Of a DNA stretch of 64,000 nt, positions 43,014 through 52,426 are shown piece by piece. Positions within the stretch are counted from its first letter, which is position 1. Each line of letters starts with the position of its first letter. The notes under the pieces were generated by a model that was not told the origin of the DNA, ran no database searches, and worked only from the letters and a program-made list of their open reading frames with translations. The position numbers and the translations under genes were made by a program. This DNA is from Falsiroseomonas oleicola. Its GTDB lineage: Bacteria; Pseudomonadota; Alphaproteobacteria; Acetobacterales; Acetobacteraceae. The stretch is from contig NZ_JAERQM010000001.1 of NCBI RefSeq assembly GCF_019029495.1, forward strand, positions 620,001 through 684,000, written 5' to 3'.

Positions 43014-43701
43014 CCCTGCGGATGTACGACCTGGCCGGCGCCGATCCGGCGCGGCGCTTCAGCCCCTATTGCTGGCGGGTGAAGCTGGCGCTGGCGGCCA
43101 AGGGCCTGCCGGTGGAGACCATCCCCTGGCGCTTCTCCGAACGCGCCGCCATCGCCGCGCATGGGGCGGAGAAGGTGCCGGTCCTGCTGGATGGCGACCG
43201 CGTGGTCACCGAAAGCCTGGCGATCGCGGAGTATCTGGAGGCCACCTATCACGACCAGCCCAGCCTGTTCGGCGGCCCGGGCGGCCTGGCCCTGGCGCGC
43301 TTCGTCAATGCCTGGGCGGATGCGGTGGTGAATGCGGGCCTGGTGAAGCTGGTGGTGGCGGATATCGTGCAGGTGCTGCATGCCGACGACACCGCCTATT
43401 TCCGCCAGAGCCGGGAGGCACGCTTCGGCATGCCGCTGGAGGCGGTGCAGGCGGATCGGACCGGCAGGTGGAAGCCTTCCGCCGCGACCTGCATCCGCTG
43501 CGCATGATGCTGCGCGGCCAGGACTTCCTGGGCGGTGCGGCGCCGTCCCAGGCGGATGCCATCGTCTTCGGCGGCTTCCAATGGGCGCGCTGCGTCAGCC
43601 CCTTCCGGCTGCTGGCAGCGGATGACCCGGTGGAGGCCTGGCGGCAGCGGATGCTGGACGCGCATGGCGGCCTGGCGCGGCAGGCGCCCGGCTTCGATTG
43701 A
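43010..43701 (+). pseudogene. glutathione S-transferase with frameshift
   Basis: The first part is a GST N-terminal thioredoxin fold (MYDLAGADPARRFSPYCWRV, then GAEKVPVLLDGDRVVTESLA). The frame runs to a stop at 43507, but from about 43459 the GST C-terminal domain continues in the next frame (RQVEAFRRDLHPLRMMLRGQ to PGFD, stop 43701). One missing G near 43459 would restore CGG-GAC-CGG (Arg-Asp-Arg) and a full-length protein of about 231 residues. It is either a sequencing slip or a real recent mutation. Coupled to the TPR gene by a 4-bp overlap. Confidence 0.8.
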
Positions 43702-43712
43702 TGGAAAACCCC

Positions 43713-43821
43713 GGTGATCGTGACCGATCACCACCTCAATCGCCGGCGCCGGCATCCGCCGGCTTGGCTACGCGCCACTTGGCGCGGCGGCCATTCGGCC
43801 GCTCGCCCGCCTTCGGCGGGC
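43713..43821. repeat. hairpin cluster (mosaic intergenic repeat, copy 2, minus orientation)
   Basis: The 209-bp gap holds stems GGTGATCG/CGATCACC (43713-43732), CGCGCC/GGCGCG (43771-43786), GCGGCC/GGCCGC (43787-43802) and GCCCGCC/GGCGGGC (43805-43821). On the minus strand the linkers GAGCGGCCGAATGGCCGCCG, AGCCAAG and CCGGCGATTGAGG match those at 52508-52579, while the stems between differ with compensating changes. The rest of the gap (43822-43910) shows no feature. Confidence 0.82.
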
Positions 43822-43910
43822 GCAGGTTCCAGTCAGCGGATCGGGTATGACATCTGGCCTGCGGCGCCGGGGCATGGCCTGATGGCGGATCGAACGCTGA
43901 CCGAGGCCTG

Positions 43911-44567
43911 ATGACCTTCTCCCTGATCGCGCGCTGCGCCCGTACCGGCCAGTTCGGCGCCGCCGCCACCACCTCCTCCCTCGCCGTCGGTGCCCGGGTG
44001 CATGCGGTGGCGCCGGGCCTCGGCGCGGTGCTGACGCAGCATCGCACCGACCCCCGCCTCGGCCCGCGCGGCCTCGGCCTGCTGCGCTCCGGCTGCACGG
44101 CGGAACAGACGGTGGCGGCGCTGGTCGCCTCCACCCCCGACCATGGCTGGCGGCAATTGGCGGCGATCGATGCGGAAGGCCGCACCGCGCATTTCCACGG
44201 CCGGCATGTGAAGCGCGAATTCGGCGCGGCGCATGGGCCGGATGTGGTGGCGATCGGCAATATCCTTTCGAGTGACCAGGTGCCGGCGGCGATGGTGGCA
44301 GGCTTCCTCGCCGATCCCGGCCTGCCTCTGGCCGAGCGTCTGGTGCGGGGGCTGGAGGCCGGGGAGGCGGCGGGCGGCGAACATGGCGAGGTCCGCTCCG
44401 CCAGCCTGCTGGTCTACGGCCCACACGACTTCGCTTTGGTCGATCTGCGCGCCGATGGCCATGCGCAACCCATCCCGGCGCTGCGCGCGCTGTGGGAGGA
44501 ATACGCGCCGCTGGTCGAGGCCTATGTCGTGCGCGTGCTGAATCCCGACGACGCCATCGCCCTCTGA
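43911..44567 (+). CDS. DUF1028 family protein
   Basis: A 218-residue protein with the DUF1028 N-terminus (TFSLIARCARTGQFGAAATT, then SSLAVGARV) and the internal blocks GLGLLRSGCTAEQTVAALVA and VAIGNILSSDQVPAAMVAGF. The family resembles Ntn hydrolases in pattern and is often found near peptidase and amino-acid transport genes, but no reaction is established. Here it is 56 bp before an M20 peptidase gene on the same strand, which agrees with a role in peptide or acyl-amino-acid breakdown. Confidence 0.82.
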   Translation: MTFSLIARCARTGQFGAAATTSSLAVGARVHAVAPGLGAVLTQHRTDPRLGPRGLGLLRSGCTAEQTVAALVASTPDHGWRQLAAIDAEGRTAHFHGRHVKREFGAAHGPDVVAIGNILSSDQVPAAMVAGFLADPGLPLAERLVRGLEAGEAAGGEHGEVRSASLLVYGPHDFALVDLRADGHAQPIPALRALWEEYAPLVEAYVVRVLNPDDAIAL

Positions 44568-44623
44568 ACACGTCATCCACCAGGCATCCCGCCACCCATC
44601 CGTCTCCGAAAGGTCCCGAGAAA

Positions 44624-45799
44624 ATGCCGATCAACAACAGGATCGCGGCGATGCAGCCGGAGATGGAGGTCTGGCGCCGCGACCTGCACCAGCATCCCGA
44701 ACTGCGCTTCGAGGAGCATCGCACCGCCGCGCAGGTCGCGAAGCTGCTGACCTCCTGGGGGATCGAGGTGCATACCGGCATCGCCACCACCGGCGTGGTC
44801 GGCGTGCTGCGCGGCCAAGGGGGATCAGGGCGGAGCATCGGCCTGCGCGCCGACATGGATGCGCTGCCGATGACGGAGGCGACGGGCCTGCCGCATGCCT
44901 CCACCACGCCGGGCGTCATGCATGCCTGTGGCCATGACGGGCACACCACCATGCTGCTGGGCGCGGCCAAGTACCTGGCGGAGACGCGCAACTTCGACGG
45001 CACGGTGCATTTCATCTTCCAGCCGGCGGAGGAAGGCGGCGGCGGGGCGCGGGTGATGATGGAGGAAGGCCTGTTCACGCGCTTCCCCTGCGACAGCGTC
45101 TACGGCATGCACAACGACCCCTCCCTTCCATTGGGCGAGGCGGATATTCGCGACGATGTGATGATGGCGGCGGCCGACGTGTTCTTCATCACGGTGCGCG
45201 GCAGGGGCGGCCATGCGGCGCGGCCGCATGGCGGCATCGACCCGATCATGGTCGGCGCGCAGATCCTGGGCGCGATCCAGACCATCGTCGCGCGGCGGGT
45301 CGATCCGCTGGAATCGGCGGTGATCTCCACCACGCAGTTCCATGCCGGCACGGCGCAGAACATCATCCCGGACGAGGCGAAGCTGTCCGGCACCGTGCGC
45401 ACGCTGAACCCCGCCGTGCAGGACCTGGTGGAGGCCAGCATGCGACGGGTGGTGGAGGCGACGGCGGCGGCGCATGACGCGGTGGCGGAGTTCACCTATC
45501 AGCGCGGCTACCCGCCCACCATCAACCATGCCGAACAGGCGCGGCTGGCGGCCGACATCTGCACGCGGCTGCTCGGCGAGGGCAAGGTGCGGCGCGACAT
45601 GCCGCCGGTGATGGGGGCGGAGGATTTCTCCTACATGCTGCTGGAGAAGCCCGGCGCCTATATCAAGCTGGGCCAGGCCGCCGGCGCCAAGGGCCGCGCG
45701 CCGGTGCATACCGTGCAATACGACTTCAACGACGACCTGCTGCCGATCGGCGCCAGCTTCTTCGCCGGCATCGTGGAGCAGGAGTTGCGGCGCGGCTGA
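44624..45799 (+). CDS. M20 family amidohydrolase (hippurate hydrolase-like)
   Basis: A 391-residue M20D metallopeptidase. Signatures are RRDLHQHPELRFEEHRTA, GLRADMDALPMTEATG, the metal motif HACGHDGHTTMLLGAAKYL, FQPAEEGGGGARVMMEEGLF (catalytic Glu pair), HAARPHGGIDPI (dimer-domain His) and MGAEDFSYML. Such enzymes deacylate N-acyl amino acids or open indole-acetyl conjugates with Zn or Mn. The ATG at 44624 has a weak AGG-rich leader. Likely co-transcribed with the DUF1028 gene. Confidence 0.92.
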   Translation: MPINNRIAAMQPEMEVWRRDLHQHPELRFEEHRTAAQVAKLLTSWGIEVHTGIATTGVVGVLRGQGGSGRSIGLRADMDALPMTEATGLPHASTTPGVMHACGHDGHTTMLLGAAKYLAETRNFDGTVHFIFQPAEEGGGGARVMMEEGLFTRFPCDSVYGMHNDPSLPLGEADIRDDVMMAAADVFFITVRGRGGHAARPHGGIDPIMVGAQILGAIQTIVARRVDPLESAVISTTQFHAGTAQNIIPDEAKLSGTVRTLNPAVQDLVEASMRRVVEATAAAHDAVAEFTYQRGYPPTINHAEQARLAADICTRLLGEGKVRRDMPPVMGAEDFSYMLLEKPGAYIKLGQAAGAKGRAPVHTVQYDFNDDLLPIGASFFAGIVEQELRRG

Positions 45800-45839
45800 G
45801 GCGCGGGGAGGCCCTCTCCCCAGGGAGTAGGGCCAGCCT

Positions 45840-46379
45840 TCAGGCGGCGCGCAGGTGTTCCTGCAGCCGCGGCATCAGCTCCACCAGGTTGCAGGGCCGG
45901 AAGCGGGCATCGAGCTGATGCACCAGGATGTCGTCCCAGGCATCCTTGCAGGCGCCGGTGCTGCCGGGCAGCGCGAAGAGATAGGTGCCGCCCGCCACCC
46001 CGCCGATGGCGCGAGACTGGATGGTGGAGGTGCCGATCTTCGCATAGCTCAGCATGCGGAACAGCTCGCCGAACCCGGTGATCTCCTTCTCCAGCACGCG
46101 CGCAAAAGCCTCCGGCGTTACGTCCCGGCCGGTGATGCCGGTGCCGCCGGTGGTGATGACGCAGTCCACCTGCGGGTCGGCGATCCAGGCGCGAAGCTGT
46201 GCCTCGATCAGCCCCGCCTCGTCGCGCAGGATGGCGCGCGCGGCCAGCACATGGCCGGCGGCCTCGATGCGCTGGACCAGCGTATCCCCGCTGCGGTCGG
46301 AGGCGAGGTCCCTGGTGTCGGAGACGGTGAGCACCGCGATGCGCACCGGCAGGAATTTGCGTGACTCGTCGATCGGCAT
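45840..46379 (-). CDS. moaB: molybdenum cofactor biosynthesis protein MoaB/Mog family
   Basis: A 179-residue protein with the MoaB fold: [20 protein letters not shown] near the start, [20 protein letters not shown] (the molybdopterin-binding loop) and [20 protein letters not shown] near the end. It adenylates or otherwise prepares molybdopterin for Mo insertion. The ATG at 46379 has AGGGG nine bases upstream; a GTG nine bases earlier is less likely. It converges with the peptidase gene and lies 19 bp after the lytic transglycosylase. Confidence 0.93.
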   Translation of the reverse strand: MPIDESRKFLPVRIAVLTVSDTRDLASDRSGDTLVQRIEAAGHVLAARAILRDEAGLIEAQLRAWIADPQVDCVITTGGTGITGRDVTPEAFARVLEKEITGFGELFRMLSYAKIGTSTIQSRAIGGVAGGTYLFALPGSTGACKDAWDDILVHQLDARFRPCNLVELMPRLQEHLRAA

Positions 46380-46398
46380 GGCGATCACCCCTGATTAC

Positions 46399-48207
46399 TC
46401 AGCGGGAGACTAGCATCGCCGCGACCGCTGGCGTCCCCTGGAACTGGGGGAACCGCCCCGTGGCCAGCGCATCGAGCGAGGGCGAGGGCAGGCCGAGCCT
46501 TGCGGCGTAGATCCAGGAATAGGCCAGCACCCGCTGCACGAAGACGCGCGTTTCACCCACCGGGATGCTCTCGATGAACAGGAAGGGGTCGGTGCGGTGC
46601 CGCACCGCCGGCAGCCAGCGGGAGAGGTTGCCGGGGCCGTTGTTATAGGCCGCCAGCAGCCGGATCAGGTCGCCATCCACCTGCCCCATCCGGGCCAGGT
46701 AATGCACATAGCGCTGCCCCACCTCCAGCGAGAAGCCCGGGTCGTGCAGCCGCGCCACATTGGCCCCGCGCAGGCTGCTGTCGCCGGTCACATAGCTGGC
46801 GGTGGCCGGCATGATCTGCAGGATGCCGCGCGCCCCGGCCGGGGAAACGGCACGCGGATCGAAATTCGATTCCTGCCGCGCCAATGCGTAGAGCAGCGCC
46901 GGATCGATGCGGAAGCCGTGCATCGGCTCCAGCCGCGGCAGCGGGAAGCGGGCGAAGTCGCGCGGCCGCCCATCGGCCGATTGCGACAGGGTGGCGAGCT
47001 GGGAGGCGAGCTCCGACATGTTGGACTGGGACGCGACGAGCAGCATGGCGCGCACCACGCCGGCATTGCCCTGCACCCGCGGCCACAAGGCACGCAGTTC
47101 CGCCTCCGCCCGCGCCGGCTGGCCGATCTGGAGCAGGGCCAGGGCGCGCCAGCCGGCGGCGGTCTCCGCCATCGCGGCGGCTTCCCCCTCCCCGGCCAGT
47201 TCGCTTTGCCAGGCGAAGCCCATCGGCAGGCCGAGGGCGCGGCGGGCGACCAGGCCGTAGAAGGTGCGCGGTTCCTGCGCCGCCTGCATCATCCAGGGCA
47301 CATAGGCCTGGGGCCGGCGGGCGCGCACGGCGGCGCGGGCGGTCCAGAAGGCGGCGGCGGCGCGGGTCGCCGGGGCGGCGATCTCGGACCGCGCGGCGTG
47401 TTCGAAATAGGCCAGGGCGGATTCCGGCCGGTTCAGCGCCCAGGCGGCCAGGCCGGCGATATAGCCCGGAAAGGCGCTGCCGCCGGATTCACGGGCGGCG
47501 GCGGAGGCGATGCGGAAGGCTTCCTCATCCTTCCCCTGCTGGAACAGGATCTGCGCGACTTCCGCCCGCAGCAGCGCCGCATAGGCGCCGCTGGCGCGGC
47601 TGCGTTCGATCTGGACCAGGGCGGCTTCCGCATCGTCCCGCGCCCTGTCGCGCACCGAACGGTCCAGGCTGGGGTTGCGGCTGATGCGGCGGGTCGGCGG
47701 CTCGCGCTCCTCCGGCACCTCCTCGGCGCCATCGGCCAGGCGGTCCTCCCGCGGTGGGGCGGGCAGGGCCATGCCGGCGGGGGCGCGGCGGACCAGGATG
47801 GCATGGATGGCGGGGGCATCCGGATGGTCGGCATAGTCGGTCAACCAGGCCACCACCTGCGGCAGCGGCGGCTCCACCCCCGGGCGCAGCCAGCGATCGG
47901 CCAGCACATGGCCGAGCAGGCGGCGGTCTTCCAGCCGTTCCGTCTCGCGCGCCGCGGCCGGCATCTCGTTCCTGGCATGCAGGTCGAAGATATGCCGAAG
48001 GCGCGCCGCATCGGATGGCGCTAGGGGTTGCGGGAACCCGGCGGCCCGGCCCTGCGATGCAGGGCGTGGGACGCTCATGGCGGTCTGGTCGACCCGTTGC
48101 GCGACGGCAGGTGCCTGAACCCCCAGCGTCAACGTCGTCCCCAGAAGCAGCAGCCGGAAGGCTGCGGAAAATGGAGAACGCCGGGCCATTTGGCAGAGCG
48201 CTTGCAT
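46399..48207 (-). CDS. soluble lytic murein transglycosylase (Slt70-like)
   Basis: A 602-residue periplasmic enzyme cleaving peptidoglycan to 1,6-anhydro products. A signal peptide (SAAFRLLLLGTTLTLGVQAP, cleavage near AVAQR) leads to a long helical U-domain of repeats (about 60-430). The catalytic SLT domain follows, with ALLYALARQESNFDPRAVSP (catalytic Glu), GARGILQIMPATA and LLAAYNNGPGNLSRWLP. The ATG at 48207 fits a normal signal peptide. The AT-rich gap 48208-48330 is likely its promoter region. Confidence 0.92.
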   Translation of the reverse strand: MQALCQMARRSPFSAAFRLLLLGTTLTLGVQAPAVAQRVDQTAMSVPRPASQGRAAGFPQPLAPSDAARLRHIFDLHARNEMPAAARETERLEDRRLLGHVLADRWLRPGVEPPLPQVVAWLTDYADHPDAPAIHAILVRRAPAGMALPAPPREDRLADGAEEVPEEREPPTRRISRNPSLDRSVRDRARDDAEAALVQIERSRASGAYAALLRAEVAQILFQQGKDEEAFRIASAAARESGGSAFPGYIAGLAAWALNRPESALAYFEHAARSEIAAPATRAAAAFWTARAAVRARRPQAYVPWMMQAAQEPRTFYGLVARRALGLPMGFAWQSELAGEGEAAAMAETAAGWRALALLQIGQPARAEAELRALWPRVQGNAGVVRAMLLVASQSNMSELASQLATLSQSADGRPRDFARFPLPRLEPMHGFRIDPALLYALARQESNFDPRAVSPAGARGILQIMPATASYVTGDSSLRGANVARLHDPGFSLEVGQRYVHYLARMGQVDGDLIRLLAAYNNGPGNLSRWLPAVRHRTDPFLFIESIPVGETRVFVQRVLAYSWIYAARLGLPSPSLDALATGRFPQFQGTPAVAAMLVSR

Positions 48208-48330
48208 GGCGGGCCACCCGTAAGGCGTGGCGTGATCGGCTGACAACCCCTGAATCTGAAGACAATTAAAGTTTTTAAGACGCTACTTGGTGAATCAGTC
48301 CGTTACCGCATTTTGTTAAGGCATTATTTT

Positions 48331-49140
48331 TCAGCCGCTTGCGACATCACCATCCAGTGTGCGTCGCAACAATACCAGGTCCATCCAGGCTTCCCGCTTC
48401 GCGGCCGGGCTGCGCAGCAGATAGGCGGGGTGCAGGGTGGGCAGGGCCGGCAGCTTCCCCTCCCCGGTCTCCATCTGGTGCCAGCGGCCGCGCAGCCGGG
48501 TGATGCCTTCCTTCGCCCGCAGCAGCGACTTGGCCGGGGTGCCGCCCAGCAGCACGATATGGCGCGGCCGCACCAGGGCGATGTGACGCAGCAGGAAGGG
48601 CAGGAACAGCGTGATCTCGCCATCCGTCGGCGTGCGGTTGCCGGGCGGGCGCCAGGGCAGGATGTTGGTCAGGTAGAAATTCCGCGACCGCTCCAGCCCG
48701 ATGCTGGCCATCATCCGGTCGAGCAACTGGCCCGAAAGGCCGACGAAGGGCCGGCCGAGCCGGTCCTCATCGGCGCCCGGCGCCTCCCCGATCATCATCA
48801 GACCGCTTTCGGCCACGCCATCGGCGAAGACCAGGTTGGTGGCGGTGTCGCGCAGCGGGCTGTCGGTCTCGGCGATGGCCTGGCGCAGCGCCGCCAGATC
48901 CTGGGCGGCGGCGGCCCGGCTGCCGGCGGCCAGGACCGCGGGAGGCAGGCCGGGCGGCAGGGGTGCTGCCGGCGCGGCGCGGATCGCCGGCTGCGCCAGT
49001 TCGGGCGGGGGCGCCGCAACCGGGACAGGTGCGGGCGCGCGGAATCGGTCGATGGGCGCGTCTTCCAGCGCCTCATCCACCCCCCAATCCAGCTGCAGCC
49101 GCAGCGCGGCCAGCAGTTCCTCGCGCATTCCTGCCTGCAT
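48331..49140 (-). CDS. family 4-like uracil-DNA glycosylase lacking cysteines
   Basis: A 269-residue protein. A Pro/Ala-rich N-terminal half (about 1-85) precedes the glycosylase domain with GEAPGADEDRLGRPFVGLSG (uracil-site loop), LTNILPWRPPGNRTPT and PTLHPAYLLRSP (catalytic-side His). Family 4 enzymes normally hold a 4Fe-4S cluster through four Cys; here there is no cysteine in the whole protein, and the usual positions read TDSPL and LFLPF. Start ATG at 49140, with a later ATG at 49128 possible. Adjacent to and divergent from the ETF dehydrogenase gene. Confidence 0.83.
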   Translation of the reverse strand: MQAGMREELLAALRLQLDWGVDEALEDAPIDRFRAPAPVPVAAPPPELAQPAIRAAPAAPLPPGLPPAVLAAGSRAAAAQDLAALRQAIAETDSPLRDTATNLVFADGVAESGLMMIGEAPGADEDRLGRPFVGLSGQLLDRMMASIGLERSRNFYLTNILPWRPPGNRTPTDGEITLFLPFLLRHIALVRPRHIVLLGGTPAKSLLRAKEGITRLRGRWHQMETGEGKLPALPTLHPAYLLRSPAAKREAWMDLVLLRRTLDGDVASG

Positions 49141-49227
49141 GGGGGCGATATCGGGCCGCTTCGGGGTTCCGCGCAATGGGCAGCAACGCTACATGCGGGG
49201 TCTGTTGGAACGCCGAAGGAACAGCGC

Positions 49228-50880
49228 ATGTCCGGTGACGTGGCCGAAGCCCGGGAGAGCATGGAATTCGATGTGCTGGTGGTGGGCGGTGGCCCTGCCG
49301 GCCTCGCCGCCGCCATCCGGCTGAAACAGGCGCGCCCCGACACCAATGTCTGCCTGGTGGAGAAGGGCGGCGAGATCGGCGCCCATATCCTGTCCGGCGC
49401 CGTGCTCGAACCCCGCGCGATGGATGAGCTGTTCCCGGATTGGCGCGACGATCCGCCGGCGCTCGCCACCCCGGTGACCGACGACCGCTTCATGCTGCTG
49501 ACCGAGTCGCGCGGCTTCAAGCTGCCGACCCCGCCGCAGATGCACAATGAGGGCAACTACGTCGTCTCCCTCGGCAATGTCTGCCGCTGGCTCGGCGCCA
49601 AGGCCGAGGCGCTGGGAGTCGAGATCTATCCGGGCTTCGCCGCCTCCCACACCCTCATCGAGGATGGGCAGGTGAAGGGCGTGGTGGCGGGCGTCGCCGG
49701 CATCCTGAAGGATGGCAGCAAGGGTCCGGCCTATGAGCCGGGGATGGAACTGCGCGCCACCTACACCGTCTTCGCCGAGGGCTGCCGCGGCAGCCTGACC
49801 AAGAAGCTGTTCGAGACCTTCGGCCTGCGGGAAGGCGTGGCGCCGCAGACCTTCGGGCTCGGCATGAAGGAACTTTGGGAAATCCCCAAGGACAAGCACA
49901 AGCCGGGGCTGGTGTGGCATTCCACCGGCTGGCCGCTGTCCTCCGACACCTATGGCGGGTCCTGGCTGTACATGTTCGGCGAGAACCTGGTCTCGGTCGG
50001 CTTCGTGGTCGGGCTGGACTATCCGAATCCCTGGCTCTCCCCCTTCGACGAATTCCAGCGCTTCAAGACCCATCCGACGGTGCGCGGCTTCCTGGAAGGC
50101 GGCAAGCGCATCAGCTACGGCGCCCGGGCGCTGAATGAGGGTGGGCTACAGGCCGTGCCGAAGCTGGTCTTCCCGGGCGGCATGCTGGTGGGCGACACCG
50201 CCGGCTTCCTGAACGTGCCGAAGATCAAGGGCACCCACACCGCGATGAAGTCCGGCATGGTCGCCGCGGAGGCCATCGCCGCCGCTTTGGACGGGGAGGC
50301 TCCGCCGGCGGTGCTGGACGCCTATCCGACGGCGCTGCAGGCAAGCTGGGTCTGGTCCGAACTGTCCGGCGTGCGCAACATCCGCCCCGGCTTCGCGAAA
50401 TACGGCTTCTGGGGCGGCATGGCCGCCGCCGCGCTGGATACCTATGTGCTGCGCGGCAAGGCGCCCTGGACCTGGAGCCACCATGCCGACCACGAGACGC
50501 TGAAGCCGGCGGCGGAGGCGAAGAAGATCGCCTATCCGAAGCCGGATGGCGTGCTGACCTTCGACCGGCTGTCCTCCGTGTTCCTGTCCAACACGAACCA
50601 TGAGGAACACCAGCCCAGCCATCTGGTGCTGCGCGACCCCGCGGCCTGGAAGGGCACGAACTGGGAAAAATTTGCCTCGCCCGAAAGCCGCTACTGCCCC
50701 GCGGCGGTCTATGAGGCGGTGGGCGCCGAGGCCGGGAATGGCGAGGGCGAGATGCATCTGGTCATCAATTCGCAGAACTGCGTCCATTGCAAAACCTGCG
50801 ACATCAAGGACCCGCTGCAGAACATCGACTGGAAGGCGCCCGAAGGCGGCGGCGGCCCCGCCTATATCGGCGGCATGTAG
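49228..50880 (+). CDS. electron transfer flavoprotein-ubiquinone oxidoreductase
   Basis: A 550-residue inner-membrane-associated enzyme that passes electrons from ETF (fatty-acid and amino-acid oxidation) to ubiquinone. It has the FAD motif DVLVVGGGPAGLAAAIRLKQ (about 15-34), KGGEIGAHILSGAVLEPRAM, the ubiquinone-site region GLDYPNPWLSPFDEFQRFK, and a C-terminal 4Fe-4S domain with SRYCPAAVYE and NSQNCVHCKTCDIKDPLQNI supplying four Cys. Length is normal. The ATG at 49228 has AAGGA eight bases upstream. Confidence 0.95.
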   Translation: MSGDVAEARESMEFDVLVVGGGPAGLAAAIRLKQARPDTNVCLVEKGGEIGAHILSGAVLEPRAMDELFPDWRDDPPALATPVTDDRFMLLTESRGFKLPTPPQMHNEGNYVVSLGNVCRWLGAKAEALGVEIYPGFAASHTLIEDGQVKGVVAGVAGILKDGSKGPAYEPGMELRATYTVFAEGCRGSLTKKLFETFGLREGVAPQTFGLGMKELWEIPKDKHKPGLVWHSTGWPLSSDTYGGSWLYMFGENLVSVGFVVGLDYPNPWLSPFDEFQRFKTHPTVRGFLEGGKRISYGARALNEGGLQAVPKLVFPGGMLVGDTAGFLNVPKIKGTHTAMKSGMVAAEAIAAALDGEAPPAVLDAYPTALQASWVWSELSGVRNIRPGFAKYGFWGGMAAAALDTYVLRGKAPWTWSHHADHETLKPAAEAKKIAYPKPDGVLTFDRLSSVFLSNTNHEEHQPSHLVLRDPAAWKGTNWEKFASPESRYCPAAVYEAVGAEAGNGEGEMHLVINSQNCVHCKTCDIKDPLQNIDWKAPEGGGGPAYIGGM

Positions 50881-50905
50881 AAGCCACTCCAGGCCTGGAC
50901 CCGGC

Positions 50906-52420
50906 ATGGTCGCAATGCCGCGCGGCGAGGGGGTGCGGGCCGTGCCGCCGGCCATGACGCTTCGGCGCCCGCGGCGGCGCCCGATGCGCCCGCTGGCCGC
51001 GCTGCTGCTCGCCCTGCCGGTGCTGGGGGTGGCGGTGGCGGCCGACCTGGCGCAGCCGGTCGCCCCCGCCGCGGGGCTCCTGACCCTGGCGCTGGCGCTG
51101 CTGCTGGGGCTCGGCCTGCCGCTGCGACGGGTGGTGCCGCGCCTCGCCCAGGCCGCCGCCCTGCTGCTGCCCGTCTTCGCCTTGCTGGCCCTGGCCGAGG
51201 CGGCCGTCGCGGGGCCGCGCGGGCTGCTCGCACTCTGGCTGCCTTCGGTCACCCCCTGGCAGGACCGGCATCTCGGCACCATGCCCGATCCGCCCTGGGA
51301 GGCGGCACGGCTGCGCCTGGCCCTGTCGCAGCCCTGGCCACAGCCACGCCCCTACCCCGCCTCGGCCGATGAATTCCTGTTCAATGCGCTGCTGCGCGAT
51401 GGCCGTGGCGATCGTGCCGGTGCCGCCGCCGATCTGGCGGAGGCGCTGCGCAGGGCGGCGGAACCGCGCCCGGATGCGCTGCTGCTGCATGGCGCGCTGA
51501 TGCGCTGGCCGCAGTCGAGGCCGGTGCTGGAGGCAGCCGCCCTCCCCCCCGGCACCGCCGCCCGGCTCGCAGCGTTGCGCGCGCCCGACCTGTCGGCGCT
51601 GCTGCCGGAGGATCCGCTGGCCCAGGCAGCGCAGGCGCATGCGCTGATCGCCGCCACCCTGCCGCAGGGGCCGACCATCGCCACCGCCGCCCGCATCGTC
51701 CCGGTGCTGGCGGAATTTGCCGATCCGGACCGCTTCGCCACCTTCGCCGCGACCTTCCTCGACCCTCGCCGTGCCGAGGCGCTGCGCCAGGGCGTGGCGA
51801 CGCTCGACTGGGTAGGGGAGATGGCGGCGCGGCGGCTGTCGGTGAACACCCTGGCCCCGCCGCCCGGCGCGCCGGGCCAGCCCCTGCTGATCCCCATCAT
51901 CGTGCCGGAGCCGGCGCGGGCGGTGCAGCTTTGGGATGGGACGGATTGGGCGGAGGTGCCGCAGGCGCCCGGCGACCCCGCGCCAACCCTGCGCCAGCCC
52001 CGCCCCTTCCGACCCAATACGCTGCGCCTGCGCTATCTGGACCGGGACGGGCAGGCCTCGGCGGAGGTCGTGGCACAGATCGACCCGGCGACGGCGATCC
52101 GGGCGGCGGCGCGGCAGGCGCTGCAGCGCCAGGGCGTCTTCACCCTGTACCAGCCCGGCTTCCTCAGCCCCGGCCAGCTCAACCCCCTGCCCATCGCCGG
52201 CCCCTTCCGCGCCGCCCTGACCGCCATCACCTGGCGGGTGGAGCCGGGGGGGGAGCCCGTGACGGTGCCCGTCGGCGTGCCGGATGCGGCGCTGCTGGCC
52301 GGCGACCCGCCACGCATCCTGGTGGAGTTCACCGTGCCGGAGGAAGCGCGGCTGCTGCACCTGACCGCCCAGCTCGCGGAGGGCGGCGCGATCGGCCCGG
52401 TCGTGCTGCCGATCCGCTAG
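50906..52420 (+). CDS. membrane protein of unknown function
   Basis: A protein of about 504 residues. After a basic tail it has three hydrophobic helices (LAALLLALPVLGVAVAADLA, APAAGLLTLALALLLGLGLP, LAQAAALLLPVFALLALAEA) and then a large soluble region with helical repeats (DGRGDRAGAAADLAEALRRA) and a beta-rich end (WDGTDWAEVPQ, LRLRYLDRDGQASAEVVAQI). The start is uncertain (50906, 50915 or 50954). It is 25 bp downstream of the ETF dehydrogenase. I do not recognise the family. Confidence 0.6.
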   Translation: MVAMPRGEGVRAVPPAMTLRRPRRRPMRPLAALLLALPVLGVAVAADLAQPVAPAAGLLTLALALLLGLGLPLRRVVPRLAQAAALLLPVFALLALAEAAVAGPRGLLALWLPSVTPWQDRHLGTMPDPPWEAARLRLALSQPWPQPRPYPASADEFLFNALLRDGRGDRAGAAADLAEALRRAAEPRPDALLLHGALMRWPQSRPVLEAAALPPGTAARLAALRAPDLSALLPEDPLAQAAQAHALIAATLPQGPTIATAARIVPVLAEFADPDRFATFAATFLDPRRAEALRQGVATLDWVGEMAARRLSVNTLAPPPGAPGQPLLIPIIVPEPARAVQLWDGTDWAEVPQAPGDPAPTLRQPRPFRPNTLRLRYLDRDGQASAEVVAQIDPATAIRAAARQALQRQGVFTLYQPGFLSPGQLNPLPIAGPFRAALTAITWRVEPGGEPVTVPVGVPDAALLAGDPPRILVEFTVPEEARLLHLTAQLAEGGAIGPVVLPIR

Positions 52421-52426
52421 CTGGAT

